This document shows positions 28,337 to 36,669 of a stretch of DNA of 64,000 nt, one piece after another. The stretch covers positions 1 to 64,000 of the forward strand of contig JAFRTG010000027.1 of the NCBI GenBank assembly GCA_017427265.1. The letters run 5' to 3'. The stretch comes from Oscillospiraceae bacterium. GTDB lineage: Bacteria > Bacillota > Clostridia > Oscillospirales > Ruminococcaceae. The notes beneath the pieces were generated by a model. The model had not been told where the DNA came from. It saw only the letters and a program-made list of their open reading frames with translations, and did no database searches. The position numbers were made by a program, and so were the translations under genes. Every line of letters starts with the position of its first letter. Position 1 is the first letter of the stretch.

Positions 28337-29236
28337 TTAAGCCTCCCTTCGCGGCGGCGGAACCTGATACGCAGTCATTGTGCCGGCCGGCTCTGCGGCG
28401 GGCGCATCGGAAAGCTGCGGACGGGAGCAAGCCTCCGCCGCCCGGATTCCCGTCATCAGCGACTGCTTCAGCCTGCAGAGCGCGTCGGCGTCCATATGGA
28501 TAGTCGAATTTGCGAGTGCCTTTGCACAGGCGTTGTCCCCGAAGCGATAGCAGAGCCGGATCACGTCCTTCCGCAGATCCTCTGTCAGTTTATCGAGCAG
28601 CAGCGTGGTTTCCTGACAGGCCTTGCGGAGCATTTCCTTTTCGGGATCGCAGGGGGCGCCGCCGAGGGTTTTCGTGACGCCGGCGCTGCGCTGTGCGGGA
28701 ACGGCGACAAAACTCCACTCATAGACATCCGTGACGGCGTCGAGCGTCGTGTAGCACAGTGTTCCGCCGTAGGTTTTTCCCTTAATGTGTCTGCACGGCG
28801 ATTTCAGGCGGTCGGCGCCGCAGACCGAGCACACCTGTCTGCCGACGGCACAGGAGATGCTGACCTCCTTTTTGATGCCCGCGTCAATTTCGCGGATGAG
28901 ATCGGCATTGCCGTCCGTGCGCACCATATAGGCGTTTGCCTTGAGATACCGGTAGGGCTGACCGGTTTTTGTCTTTCGGTCGGGATCGGTCATGACCTCG
29001 GTGTGAAAAATACGTGCATTCTGATTTTTCGACTGCGGATTATGGTCAAAGATACCGGTCACGCCGACGAACCGCTTCTGCAGCTCGGCGAGTGCGGCAT
29101 CGGAGAAGCAGTCGCCGTCGCGGTCGATTTCGTTGTCACAGAGGATGAGGTCGAAGAGATAGACCTCGTCGATCGTGTGATTTCTGCGTGTAAAGGTATT
29201 GAGCTGCCGGAGCAGCGCATCCTGATTCTGTTCCAT
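28337..29236 (-). CDS. Putative capsid maturation protease or scaffold
   Basis: 299 residues from ATG 29236, behind AGGAGGTC. The first 200 residues carry phrases found in phage prohead proteases (IFDHNPQSKNQNARIF; EVSISCAVGR; DVYEWSFVAVPAQRSAGVTK), and the C-terminal third is a charged helical region that could be a scaffold delta domain. A CSVCG...C cluster near residue 150 hints at a metal site, which is odd for this family. It follows the capsid gene instead of preceding it, the reverse of the common order. Catalytic residues could not be fixed by eye. Confidence 0.6.
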   Translation of the reverse strand: MEQNQDALLRQLNTFTRRNHTIDEVYLFDLILCDNEIDRDGDCFSDAALAELQKRFVGVTGIFDHNPQSKNQNARIFHTEVMTDPDRKTKTGQPYRYLKANAYMVRTDGNADLIREIDAGIKKEVSISCAVGRQVCSVCGADRLKSPCRHIKGKTYGGTLCYTTLDAVTDVYEWSFVAVPAQRSAGVTKTLGGAPCDPEKEMLRKACQETTLLLDKLTEDLRKDVIRLCYRFGDNACAKALANSTIHMDADALCRLKQSLMTGIRAAEACSRPQLSDAPAAEPAGTMTAYQVPPPRREA

Positions 29237-29337
29237 ATCTGACCTCCTTTTATCAAGCATATCTGCAATCATCCGCCCCCGCGCTTTCCCGAAAAAAACG
29301 GGAGAGCGCGGGCAGACGGAACGGCTTGATTCTTCAT

Positions 29338-29540
29338 CCCCGGATTCCAAAGGGCACTGTCCCTTTGGTCGGGTTTGGGCCGAAGGCCCACTATAATATT
29401 GCGCAGCGATGCTGTGGACTGCAACGTATCTGACGTTCTCAAATAATCCCCATCACGGGATTCCAAAGGGACACAGTCCCTTTGGTCGGGTTTGGGCCGA
29501 AGGCCCATTCTCAATCATCGCGCAGCGATACCTTAATAGC
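29338..29540 (-). repeat. Hairpin repeat array, two copies
   Basis: Two imperfect copies (about 29338-29457 and 29458-29540) of a unit that carries GGATTCCAAAGGG...CCCTTTGG, then GGGCCGAAGGCCC, then a GCGCAGCGAT segment. The second copy ends in the terminal variant ATTCTCAATCATCGCGC, as does the last copy of the array at 30556-30853. Fills the gap between capsid and protease-like genes. Confidence 0.88.
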
Positions 29541-29546
29541 GATACC

Positions 29547-30518
29547 TCATTCTGTCTTGATGTTGAGAACGGCGGTAGCGCCGGCCATCAGAGGCTGGAA
29601 GCCGAGGCGGATAGAGACTGCAATGCGGTCGAGCTGGCAGTCGATCAGCCGGTCAGATTCGAGCACGACGTCAGTGCCTTTGAAGCAGGCGAGCGCGAAG
29701 TCTCCGGAGATACCGATGACCGTCTGATTGTCGAGCGAAGCGTCTTTCAGGAGCTTTGCGCCGAACGGCAGATGCACCTGACCGCTGCTGTCGAGGGTAC
29801 GCTCCTGCATTTCGGTCATGGCGAGGATTTTTGCGATATTTGCAGGCGACGCGATGACAGTCGTGAGATCGTAGTCAGAGAATTTGCCGTAGAGCTCCGC
29901 GAGATCGGCGTAGGCGATTTCGGTGCCTGCGGAGTCAAACGGTGTGACCGAATTTTTGAGGACAGTGAGTGCCGCGCCTGCCGCAGCCCCGGCGAGCTTA
30001 TGGCCGACAGCGCGGAGCATAACCGCAAAGACGTCGATGCGCTGCTGCCGGATTGTCTCGTAGGAAGCGGAGATGAGTCTTGCGTATTTGGGCAGCGAAA
30101 CGGCATCGGATTCGGTGATGACGGTCTTTTTCATGACCTCACCCTCATCGGTGGTGACGGAATAGGCGCCGTCGGTCTCGTCGATGGAAAAGCCCTTGCA
30201 GGCGGTTGCGCGGACGCCGGAGACAGCGGCGGTCAGCTCCGGAAGGATGGATTCCTCCATACCGCGGAGAATGGCTCTGCGGACGAATTCCGGGAAGAGC
30301 ACGGCGCTTTCGGTTGTGGTGAAGAACTTTTCGACGGTATCGCAGTGCTCGCCGCTGACGTGGATGTCAAAGCGCTTGAGCTGACGCTCAAAGGCGTCGA
30401 GGGCAGCGAGCTCGGTGCCGGCGTACTGTGCGGAGGGATCGGCGGCCTCAAGTGCCTGTGTGAATGTGCGGTTTGCGAGGTGATACATACCTTTTTCGAG
30501 TTTGATCTGATCGTACAT
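29547..30518 (-). CDS. Phage major capsid protein, HK97-like
   Basis: 323 residues behind AAAGGAG. The order of a helical N-terminus, an E-loop-like strand region, then LLKDASLDNQTVIGISGDFALACFKGTDVVLESDRLIDCQLDRIAVSIRLGFQPLM at the end is typical for HK97-fold capsid proteins of Gram-positive phages. No long N-terminal scaffold is present, in keeping with a separate protease or scaffold gene next to it. Confidence 0.8.
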   Translation of the reverse strand: MYDQIKLEKGMYHLANRTFTQALEAADPSAQYAGTELAALDAFERQLKRFDIHVSGEHCDTVEKFFTTTESAVLFPEFVRRAILRGMEESILPELTAAVSGVRATACKGFSIDETDGAYSVTTDEGEVMKKTVITESDAVSLPKYARLISASYETIRQQRIDVFAVMLRAVGHKLAGAAAGAALTVLKNSVTPFDSAGTEIAYADLAELYGKFSDYDLTTVIASPANIAKILAMTEMQERTLDSSGQVHLPFGAKLLKDASLDNQTVIGISGDFALACFKGTDVVLESDRLIDCQLDRIAVSIRLGFQPLMAGATAVLNIKTE

Positions 30519-30555
30519 AAAAAACTCCTTTCACGGACGGGAAACCTGTCCGAAG

Positions 30556-30853
30556 CGGGATTCCCAAGGGGAATTGTCCCTTTTGCAGATTGGGCCGAAG
30601 CCCACTATAATCTTGCGCAGAGATACTGTGAACCGCACAGTATCCGATACACTCAGATATCCCCATCACGGGATTCCAAAGGGACACTGTCCTTTGGCCG
30701 ATTTGGCCGAAGCCCACTATAATCTTGCGCAGAGATACTGTGAACCGCACAGTATCCGATACACTCAAATATCCCCATCATGGGATTCCAAAGGGACACA
30801 GTCCCTTTGGCGGGTTTGGGCGGAGCCCATTCTCAATCATCGCGCCGCGATAC
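30556..30853 (-). repeat. Hairpin repeat array, three copies
   Basis: Three copies begin near 30557, 30670 and 30781, about 110 bp apart. Each has CCAAAGGGACA/TGTCCCTTTGG, a GGCCGAAGCC hairpin and, in the first two, ATACTGTG-CGGTT-CACAGTAT (read on the minus strand). The last copy ends in the variant ATTCTCAATCATCGCGC and runs into the 3' end of the portal gene, whose last codons (RRDD and stop) come from it. Confidence 0.88.
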
Positions 30854-32002
30854 CTCTTCCGTCCGGAGACGCAGTTCGATTTCGGCGGCCTGCGCGTTTT
30901 TGAGCCGTGCCTCGGCGAGCTCGGTTTCGTCCTGCAGATTGATATTCTCCCATTCGACCTGCGGGACGAGGTCGAAGCCTGCGCCGCGGAGCACCGCCGT
31001 TCCGATCTTCCGGAGCAGCGGGGTCAGGATCCGCCGGAAGTATTCGAGCTCAGAGGTCAGGATATCGGCCTGCTGCGCGGACATCCGTTCGGTTGTTGAC
31101 CATGAAAATCCGAGCAGGAACGGCGGAATCGAGAGCTTTGAGACAATCTGCTCAAGCAGCTGCCGGACAGGAATATTCGTATCGAACAGCTGATTTTCTG
31201 CGCCGATGACCTTGATATCGACATGGCCGACGGCGACAAAATCCTGCACCTCGCCGTATTCGGCGGCACGGATGCCGTCGCGCCATGCCTCTGCGATTTC
31301 CTTTGCGTGATCCTTTGCAAAAGCGGCGGCGTCGCCGTCCGGCTGATAGGTCACGGCATAGCGCACATTGCCCGCACGGGTGTAGTTCTTCCCGATGCAG
31401 TCGTAGATGCGCAGCAGGATATCCGCGACGGCCGGCAGACCGCGCAGCACGGAAACGCCGCAGGCGGAACCGGCGGGGGGATCGAGCGCGGCAAAGAGAA
31501 TCCGTTCGGGATTGCGGAGCGGAACGGGCTTGCCGTCGCCGGCGCACCGCAGCATTCTGCATGAGCCGTCGGGTTCCGGCTCCAGCAGGAGCACGCGGGG
31601 ATGCGCGGTCATCAGTGCGGCGGGGATGCCGTCCTCGTCGGTGAGCATTTCCCCGACCGCATTGCCGTAGGTGAGCAGACTGTCGAGTATCTGATCGGCG
31701 AACAGCTGCAGGGAGCTGCCCGCACCATTGACGGGAACATCGGCAGCAAACGCATCGAGCAGCGCCTGTGCCGCGGGATCGTCTGCGGTCAGGCGGAAGC
31801 CGCCGCTGAGCCGGACGATTTTCCGGAGTGCCGCATCGACGACCGGAACGGTGCAGCGAAGCGCATCATAGAGCGGCCATTCCTGCCGCGGCGCAGCGGG
31901 GACAGGCAGCGTCAGCTGACCGGCGCTGTGCGCAGCAGGCACGAGCAGCGGCGCCGGATGCTGTCCGCGGGATTTTTTGCGGTGAAAGAAGCGGTTTGTC
32001 AA
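30833..32002 (-). CDS. Phage portal protein with TTG start
   Basis: 389 residues from TTG 32000-32002, chosen because AGGAGGTGATAAC lies directly upstream and the terminase stop is embedded in it; the much longer frame upstream is a shadow of the terminase. Motifs LLTYGNAVGEML, KLSIPPFLLGFSWSTTERMSAQQADIL and a C-terminal helical region fit HK97/PBSX-type portals, which form the DNA entry ring of the capsid. The final residues are supplied by a hairpin repeat, so the natural C-terminus may have been replaced. Confidence 0.82.
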   Translation of the reverse strand: MTNRFFHRKKSRGQHPAPLLVPAAHSAGQLTLPVPAAPRQEWPLYDALRCTVPVVDAALRKIVRLSGGFRLTADDPAAQALLDAFAADVPVNGAGSSLQLFADQILDSLLTYGNAVGEMLTDEDGIPAALMTAHPRVLLLEPEPDGSCRMLRCAGDGKPVPLRNPERILFAALDPPAGSACGVSVLRGLPAVADILLRIYDCIGKNYTRAGNVRYAVTYQPDGDAAAFAKDHAKEIAEAWRDGIRAAEYGEVQDFVAVGHVDIKVIGAENQLFDTNIPVRQLLEQIVSKLSIPPFLLGFSWSTTERMSAQQADILTSELEYFRRILTPLLRKIGTAVLRGAGFDLVPQVEWENINLQDETELAEARLKNAQAAEIELRLRTEEVSRRDD

Positions 32003-32006
32003 GTTA

Positions 32007-33281
32007 TCACCTCCTGTTTGATCGCGTGATTCCGGCGGATTCTCTGCGCAGCGATGCGACAAAGAACGCGCCGTCAGCCGGCTGATCGAGCACTGTCGCA
32101 ACAAAGTAGCGGATATCGTCCATCGCGTGATCGTATTCCTTGCGGGGTGCATCCTTCTGCGATTTCTCATCCCAGACATAGAGCGAAAACTCGCGCAGCG
32201 CATCGGTGCAGCATGTCCCGATGCGGATCTCGCCGTTCCGGAGCGCATCTGCGGTGCGCCGGATGCCGGATAGCACATCGTTTTTCGCCGCGACGACCGG
32301 GAACTTTCCGTGTCTGCGGATACAGGCGATAAAGCTGGCCGCAGAGGGATCGACAATGACCTGTTCGATCTGCCTGTCACCGGCGAGCTGTACCAGCGCC
32401 TCGTAGTGCTCCTCATCGGTTCTGGGAACTCCGGTGACCGCGGAATCGTAGTAGCTTTCGCAGAGCCGGTACCAGCAGCCGCGGGAATAGCCCCACAGTC
32501 CGAACGATGCAGGATTGACCGTGCCGTAATCGCAGGAGATGACATAGCGTTCCGGCGTTTCGGGCGGCGAACCTGTGTGGGATTCCGGACGGAACATCGG
32601 GTAAACGAGCCCCTGCGCGGCGACCCAGATGCCTCTGACATAGCGGTCATAGAACACGCCCTGATAGAACCGTTCGTAGCGCCTGCGGATCGCGGGTCTC
32701 AGCGTCAGGTTATCGTCCATCGTAAAATGAAGATAGAGCGCGTGTTTCTCATCCGCCTTGCAGATCCATTCGCGGTAGAACCAGTGGGACGGGCGGTCGG
32801 GATTGCAGGAGAACCAGATTCTGGAACCGGGCACCGAGCATCTTGCAAGCGCCTGATCGACGAACGAACGCGGCATCAGCGCGACTTCATCCAGCAGTAC
32901 ACCCGCAAGCGTGATTCCCTGGATCAGCGAGGCAGAGGCTTCATCCTTGCCGCCGAAGCAGTAGAAGCGGTTGCGATGACCGTGAAATTCGATGTCCGCA
33001 TAGCCCGCACTCGGCCGGTCTGTCACCTGAAATCCGAACGCAGAGAGAAACTGATAGAGCGGCAGCAGCAGATTCCGCCGCAGAGAGGCGCGTGTTTTTC
33101 CGCAGAGGGCAAAGTTCTGCTGATGGAAGCAGGTGCACGCCCAGATCACAAACCCGACGGAGATAGCGGTTGTCTTTCCGGAGCGCACAGCGCCGTCGCA
33201 GATGACGGCATCAAGATTCCGGGTTTCCGGCATTCTCCACCAGTTCATCGCTTTGCGCTGCTTGGGGGAAAAGTTCATCAT
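32007..33281 (-). CDS. terL: Phage terminase large subunit
   Basis: 424 residues from ATG 33281, which has AAGGAGG 8 bases upstream (an ATG two codons earlier is too close). ATPase motifs: Walker A CDGAVRSGKTTA (near residue 30), Walker B GVLLDEVAL (near 120). The C-terminal nuclease part has ISCDYGTVNPASFGLW and VDPSAASF with the expected acidic residues. Both motor and nuclease look intact. It overlaps the small subunit gene by 71 bp. Confidence 0.92.
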   Translation of the reverse strand: MMNFSPKQRKAMNWWRMPETRNLDAVICDGAVRSGKTTAISVGFVIWACTCFHQQNFALCGKTRASLRRNLLLPLYQFLSAFGFQVTDRPSAGYADIEFHGHRNRFYCFGGKDEASASLIQGITLAGVLLDEVALMPRSFVDQALARCSVPGSRIWFSCNPDRPSHWFYREWICKADEKHALYLHFTMDDNLTLRPAIRRRYERFYQGVFYDRYVRGIWVAAQGLVYPMFRPESHTGSPPETPERYVISCDYGTVNPASFGLWGYSRGCWYRLCESYYDSAVTGVPRTDEEHYEALVQLAGDRQIEQVIVDPSAASFIACIRRHGKFPVVAAKNDVLSGIRRTADALRNGEIRIGTCCTDALREFSLYVWDEKSQKDAPRKEYDHAMDDIRYFVATVLDQPADGAFFVASLRRESAGITRSNRR

Positions 33282-33753
33282 CGGCATTCCCTCCTTCCTG
33301 CGGCCCCTGCAGTGCAGCGAGGAGTGCAGCAGCAGCGTCTGCGCCGTCGGCCTCAGCAGCGCATTCGAGGAGCTTTTCCATCGCGTGCTGCCGGTCGGCG
33401 AGCTTGACCTCAAAGCCGTTGCGGTCGCGGCGGATGCTGACGACATGGAACAGGTCGAGCCCGCGGAGCGCATCGTCAGAGAGCTCTTCGGCAAAGCAAA
33501 GTTTGGCCGCATCGTTTGCAGAGCCGAAGGCGAGCCTTGTGAGCCCAGCGGTGACGAGCTGCCGGAGCGGGAGCGGGGGCGCCTCCGCGAGCCGTTTCAG
33601 ATAGCTTCTGCAGTAGGTTGAGTGAAGGAGTTCAAGGCCGTCCTGCTCAGCGGTTTTGGGGTCACAGCCGGCGCGGCGGGCGGCCTCGGCGGGATTGCCG
33701 AGCGCGAGGTACCATCTGCAGAACGGGATGCGTTTGCCTTTGAACCGGTCCAT
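33211..33753 (-). CDS. terS: Phage terminase small subunit
   Basis: 180 residues. The N-terminal helix-turn-helix (YLALGNPAEAARRAGCDPKTAEQDG) matches the terminase_2 pattern, followed by a helical central part and an acidic tail. It would recognise the packaging site and load the large subunit. AAAGGTGG lies upstream of the ATG at 33753. First gene of the cassette. Confidence 0.85.
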   Translation of the reverse strand: MDRFKGKRIPFCRWYLALGNPAEAARRAGCDPKTAEQDGLELLHSTYCRSYLKRLAEAPPLPLRQLVTAGLTRLAFGSANDAAKLCFAEELSDDALRGLDLFHVVSIRRDRNGFEVKLADRQHAMEKLLECAAEADGADAAAALLAALQGPQEGGNADDELFPQAAQSDELVENAGNPES

Positions 33754-33845
33754 AGGAAATCAGCCACCTTTCGTGTTGAAATTCAGATCAGACAGCTGTA
33801 TGCGGGGGGAGCAGTATGCCGTCTGACAACGGTGCAGAAACCGGC

Positions 33846-33873
33846 AAAAGTTGTACGTCCGCGTACAACTTTT
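33846..33873 (-). promoter_or_regulatory. 12-bp palindrome in leader of phage cassette
   Basis: AAAAGTTGTACG (33846-33857) and CGTACAACTTTT (33862-33873) are perfectly complementary around TCCG. On the minus strand it lies just downstream of the likely start of transcription of the cassette and has TTTT at its end, so it may be an operator, an attenuator, or both. Plus-strand reading also ends in TTTTT. Confidence 0.6.
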
Positions 33874-33893
33874 TGAGAAATATTTTTGTTTTA

Positions 33894-33922
33894 ATTATAT
33901 AGCAGCGCGGCGAATGTATGAA
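33894..33922 (-). promoter_or_regulatory. Possible promoter of the phage head cassette
   Basis: Minus-strand TATAAT (33894-33899) with a weak TTCATA (33917-33922) 17 bp upstream. No other good promoter was found before the small terminase. The stretch 33923-34116 holds no other recognisable feature. Confidence 0.4.
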
Positions 33923-34116
33923 AATAATCGTATTTACGCAATATAAGCGTACATCATGCTCCGTAACAAGAATCGTCACAAACCGACAGCAGCCGGCATA
34001 AAATACCATATCAGCAGTGTTTACATCTCTGCAAACCGGTGCAGAATATAGCTGAACCGGAAATGCGGCAGGAGCGCCGCAGAAAAACACATATCCGGCG
34101 GAATGAAAGGAAGCAG

Positions 34117-34512
34117 ATGAATATGCAAACAGTCAAACGCGGAGAAATCTATTACGCGGATCTGAGCCCGGTCGTTGGCTCGGAGCAGGGCGGCGTGCGC
34201 CCCGTGCTCATCATACAGAACGATGTCGGAAACCGCTACAGCCCGACGGTGATTGCCGCAGCCATCACCAGCAGACGGGACAAAGCCAAGCTCCCGACGC
34301 ATATTTCGCTGTTTGCGGCGGGCTGCGGCCTGACCAAGGACAGCATCATCCTGCTGGAGCAGATCCGGACGATTGACAAGCAGCGTCTGCGGGAATGCAT
34401 GGGCGAAATCCCGCGGGATGTGATGAAGCAGGTAGACAACGCGCTGGAAATCAGCTTCGGCCTGATTCCCCGCGGCGCCCGTACCGGCAGCGCGGCGCAG
34501 ATCGGAGCGTGA
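34117..34512 (+). CDS. MazF/PemK-family endoribonuclease toxin, apparently orphan
   Basis: 131 residues from ATG 34117 (AAAGGAAG upstream). Motifs [30 protein letters not shown], the VIAAAITS strand and the TIDKQRL region match the NdoA/MazF group that cuts mRNA at short sequences. In most Firmicutes a MazE antitoxin precedes it; here the 360 bases upstream contain no antitoxin frame. In several Clostridia the gene is a stand-alone housekeeping copy, so the missing partner may be normal or encoded elsewhere. Confidence 0.88.
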   Translation: MNMQTVKRGEIYYADLSPVVGSEQGGVRPVLIIQNDVGNRYSPTVIAAAITSRRDKAKLPTHISLFAAGCGLTKDSIILLEQIRTIDKQRLRECMGEIPRDVMKQVDNALEISFGLIPRGARTGSAAQIGA

Positions 34513-34576
34513 ATTGCTGCCGCCGGCAATAAAATCCGGTTTGATTGCGGCTGCAAAAACTTCTCCTGCAAATCTC

Positions 34577-34604
34577 TTGACAATCGCAGAAAAAGTGGTA
34601 TAAT
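34577..34604 (+). promoter_or_regulatory. Promoter of first cyclophilin gene
   Basis: TTGACA (34577-34582), 16-bp spacer, TATAAT (34599-34604) preceded by TGG (extended -10). Leader about 70 bases. Confidence 0.88.
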
Positions 34605-34679
34605 AAAGAAGTGTCTGCCCCGAAACGGAAAATGCAGGGGCATTCCCGATGAAAGCCGCAAATCAAAAAGGATGATACA

Positions 34680-35489
34680 ATGAGAGTCAAACCGCCCGTG
34701 CAGAAGACGCAGAAATCGAAGATGGTCAAAGGTCTGATGATTGTCGGTACCATCACGCTGCTGAGCTCCTTCGGTCTCGGACTCTGGTCGAGTCTGACCG
34801 GAAATTATACCGCTGTTCTGGATTATAACGAGATTGAGCTGCTTCAGCTGGAAGCGCCGTCCGCCGGAATGCCCTGCGCAACCGTGCATACGACCGCCGG
34901 AGATATGCAGTTCACGCTGTATCCGGAGCAGTGCCCGGAGACCGTTGCGAATTTCCGCCGGCTGGCTGAGAGCGGATACTATGACAATACGTATGTATAT
35001 GAAACGGCGCCGGAGGTGTTCTTCGCAGCCGGCTCCAAGGAGCTTTCCCCGGAACTGCCGGAGGACTGGGCATCCCGTCCGGAGGAGCATGTTCCGCAGG
35101 AGCTTTCTCCGAAGCTCTGGCCGCTGAGAGGCGCGCTTTGTGCACTGCCGACCGGCACCGAGGGCGGATTCTGGAAGATTCTGACCAAAACGCAGGATTA
35201 TTTTTCCGGCAGCCGGTTTCTGGTCTGCAATTCGATTGAGATGACCGATGAGATTCAGGAAGGACTCCGCGCCGGCGATAATGAGGCGATGCAGCGGATC
35301 GCGGAGGCGTTTATCGAGCACGGCGGCATCCCGAACTATGCGCAGCAGATGACAGTGTTCGGCCAGATGACCGAAGGCTTCGAGGTGCTGGACGCGATCA
35401 CTTCTGCAGAGGTGACAGGTGAGCAGGATGCGACGCGGCCGAAGGAGGATATCCTGATTACATCCGTGGAGATCGGCACGGTTTCCTGA
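34680..35489 (+). CDS. Membrane-anchored cyclophilin-like protein, probably inactive
   Basis: 269 residues. A basic start and one membrane segment (residues 17-37) place the rest outside the cell. The domain follows the cyclophilin order (ATVHTTAGDMQFTLYPEQCPETVANFRRLAESGYYDNT) but where active enzymes have FHR and QGGD this one has VYETAPEVFF and a long insertion (SPELPEDWASRPEEH), so the catalytic Arg and Gln are absent. The end returns to the family pattern (FGQMTEGFEVLDAI). It may be a chaperone or a partner of the active cyclophilin that follows. Confidence 0.82.
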   Translation: MRVKPPVQKTQKSKMVKGLMIVGTITLLSSFGLGLWSSLTGNYTAVLDYNEIELLQLEAPSAGMPCATVHTTAGDMQFTLYPEQCPETVANFRRLAESGYYDNTYVYETAPEVFFAAGSKELSPELPEDWASRPEEHVPQELSPKLWPLRGALCALPTGTEGGFWKILTKTQDYFSGSRFLVCNSIEMTDEIQEGLRAGDNEAMQRIAEAFIEHGGIPNYAQQMTVFGQMTEGFEVLDAITSAEVTGEQDATRPKEDILITSVEIGTVS

Positions 35490-35637
35490 AGCAGCGCTTT
35501 GAATAAAAGGTAAAAATTTTGTGCAAATCTCCAAGACAGAATGCATAAAACGAACGTGTTTTCTCGTTTTTGACATAAAATCCGGAAATTGCGGTTCCGA
35601 AATCTTAGAAAAAGATGACAGAATTATGAATTTCCGC

Positions 35638-35666
35638 TTTACAAATAGCAAAAAACATGCTATAAT
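35638..35666 (+). promoter_or_regulatory. Promoter of the cyclophilin lipoprotein gene
   Basis: TTTACA (35638-35643), 17-bp spacer, TATAAT (35661-35666) preceded by TGC. The 3' flank of the preceding gene shows no clear terminator. Confidence 0.85.
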
Positions 35667-35735
35667 ATACGTATCAAGTGCGGCAGTATGTCCTGAAGCG
35701 AATCTGCCGGCGCAAAACAAGGAGTTTTTCTGGTG

Positions 35736-36560
35736 ATGCGAACACAGCTTCTCAAAAAGCAGACGGCATTGCTGCTCAGCTGCGCGGCGCTCCTCGGAAC
35801 GCTGACGGCGTGCAAGCAGAAGCAGGTCGTGCTGGAAAACGGCGGTGCGGACGGTCAGGTGATCGGTTCGGACCAGATTCTGAATTATACGCTGCCCGAA
35901 AAGGGTGAGGAAATTGTCCTCATGACGATCCGGGATTACGGCGATGTGAAAATCAAGCTCTTTCCGGAGCAGTGCCCCAAGGGCGTTGAAAACTTCAAAA
36001 AACTCGTGGAGACCGGCTTTTACGATGAGCTGATCTTCCACCGTGTCGTGGACGGCTTTGTCATTCAGGGCGGCGATCCCAAGGGCGACGGCACCGGCGG
36101 TGTCGATGCGTGGGGCAGTCAGGAAGGCTTTGCCCAGACGATTTCTCCGCATCTCTGTCATGTCACAGGTGCGCTGGCCTATGCGATCGGGCAGGATAAG
36201 CTGAACAAATCGCAGTTTTATATTGTGACCGGCGAGGAAGTTACGCCGGAGCTGTTCGGTGTGCTGCGCGATCAGTACGGCAAAACCTTTACGCCTGAGG
36301 TCGAGGCGCTGTATCAGCAGAGCGGCGGTCAGCCGTTCCTCGACGGCGGCTATGAGGTGTTCGGTCAGGTCTTTGACGGACTTGACAAATGTCTTGAAAT
36401 CCAGAAGGTCGCAGTGAACAGCGAAACAAGCAAGCCCAAATCTGCGGTCGTAATAGAAAAAGCAGTGATTGCCGAATACGACGGTGAACCGCCGCATTAT
36501 CTGAATGCAGCGGGAGAGGAACTGCAGATCGGTTCCTCGGGATTAAACGACGAAGGATGA
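35736..36560 (+). CDS. Peptidyl-prolyl isomerase lipoprotein, cyclophilin type
   Basis: 274 residues from ATG 35736; a GTG directly before it (35733) fits the AAGGAG spacing slightly better. Lipobox LTAC near residue 26 anchors it outside the membrane. The cyclophilin core is complete: FHRVVDGFVIQGGDPKGDGTGG carries the catalytic Arg and Gln, and FGQVFDGLD the end of the fold. A loop of about 25 residues (ELFGVLRDQYGKTFTPEVEALYQ) enlarges the domain. Likely folds secreted proteins, which fits the large secretome seen here. Confidence 0.92.
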   Translation: MRTQLLKKQTALLLSCAALLGTLTACKQKQVVLENGGADGQVIGSDQILNYTLPEKGEEIVLMTIRDYGDVKIKLFPEQCPKGVENFKKLVETGFYDELIFHRVVDGFVIQGGDPKGDGTGGVDAWGSQEGFAQTISPHLCHVTGALAYAIGQDKLNKSQFYIVTGEEVTPELFGVLRDQYGKTFTPEVEALYQQSGGQPFLDGGYEVFGQVFDGLDKCLEIQKVAVNSETSKPKSAVVIEKAVIAEYDGEPPHYLNAAGEELQIGSSGLNDEG

Positions 36561-36669
36561 TGGAGCCATTTTGGAAACTGAAAAGTGCGCAGTGTCTGTC
36601 ACAAAAAAAGAAAATAAGGCACTGCGGAACACGATTGAAATACAATGTGAAGAACAAGGAGAACATGCC

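Larger units (their letters stand above)
26271..33753 (-). mobile_element. Prophage remnant or domesticated phage head cassette
   Basis: Nine phage-type genes in one direction: small terminase, large terminase, portal, major capsid, protease-like, three connector-size proteins and a tail-hub-like protein. No integrase, repressor, replication, tape-measure, holin or lysin gene lies within or beside it; the neighbours are ordinary chromosomal genes (ABC exporter, mazF). The genes are intact and tightly packed except for two gaps filled with hairpin repeats. Confidence 0.8.

Noticed and set aside
29338-30853. CRISPR array
   Set aside because: Repeats are 110-120 bp, imperfect and hairpin-rich, with no short spacers and no cas genes.
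30833-32650. 605-residue version of the portal reading frame
   Set aside because: The first 215 residues lie in the terminase gene and are Ser/Arg-rich shadow; the TTG at 32002 has the strong ribosome site.
34236-36497. 753-residue minus-strand frame over the cyclophilin genes
   Set aside because: Antisense shadow of mazF and two well-supported cyclophilin genes; no family resemblance.
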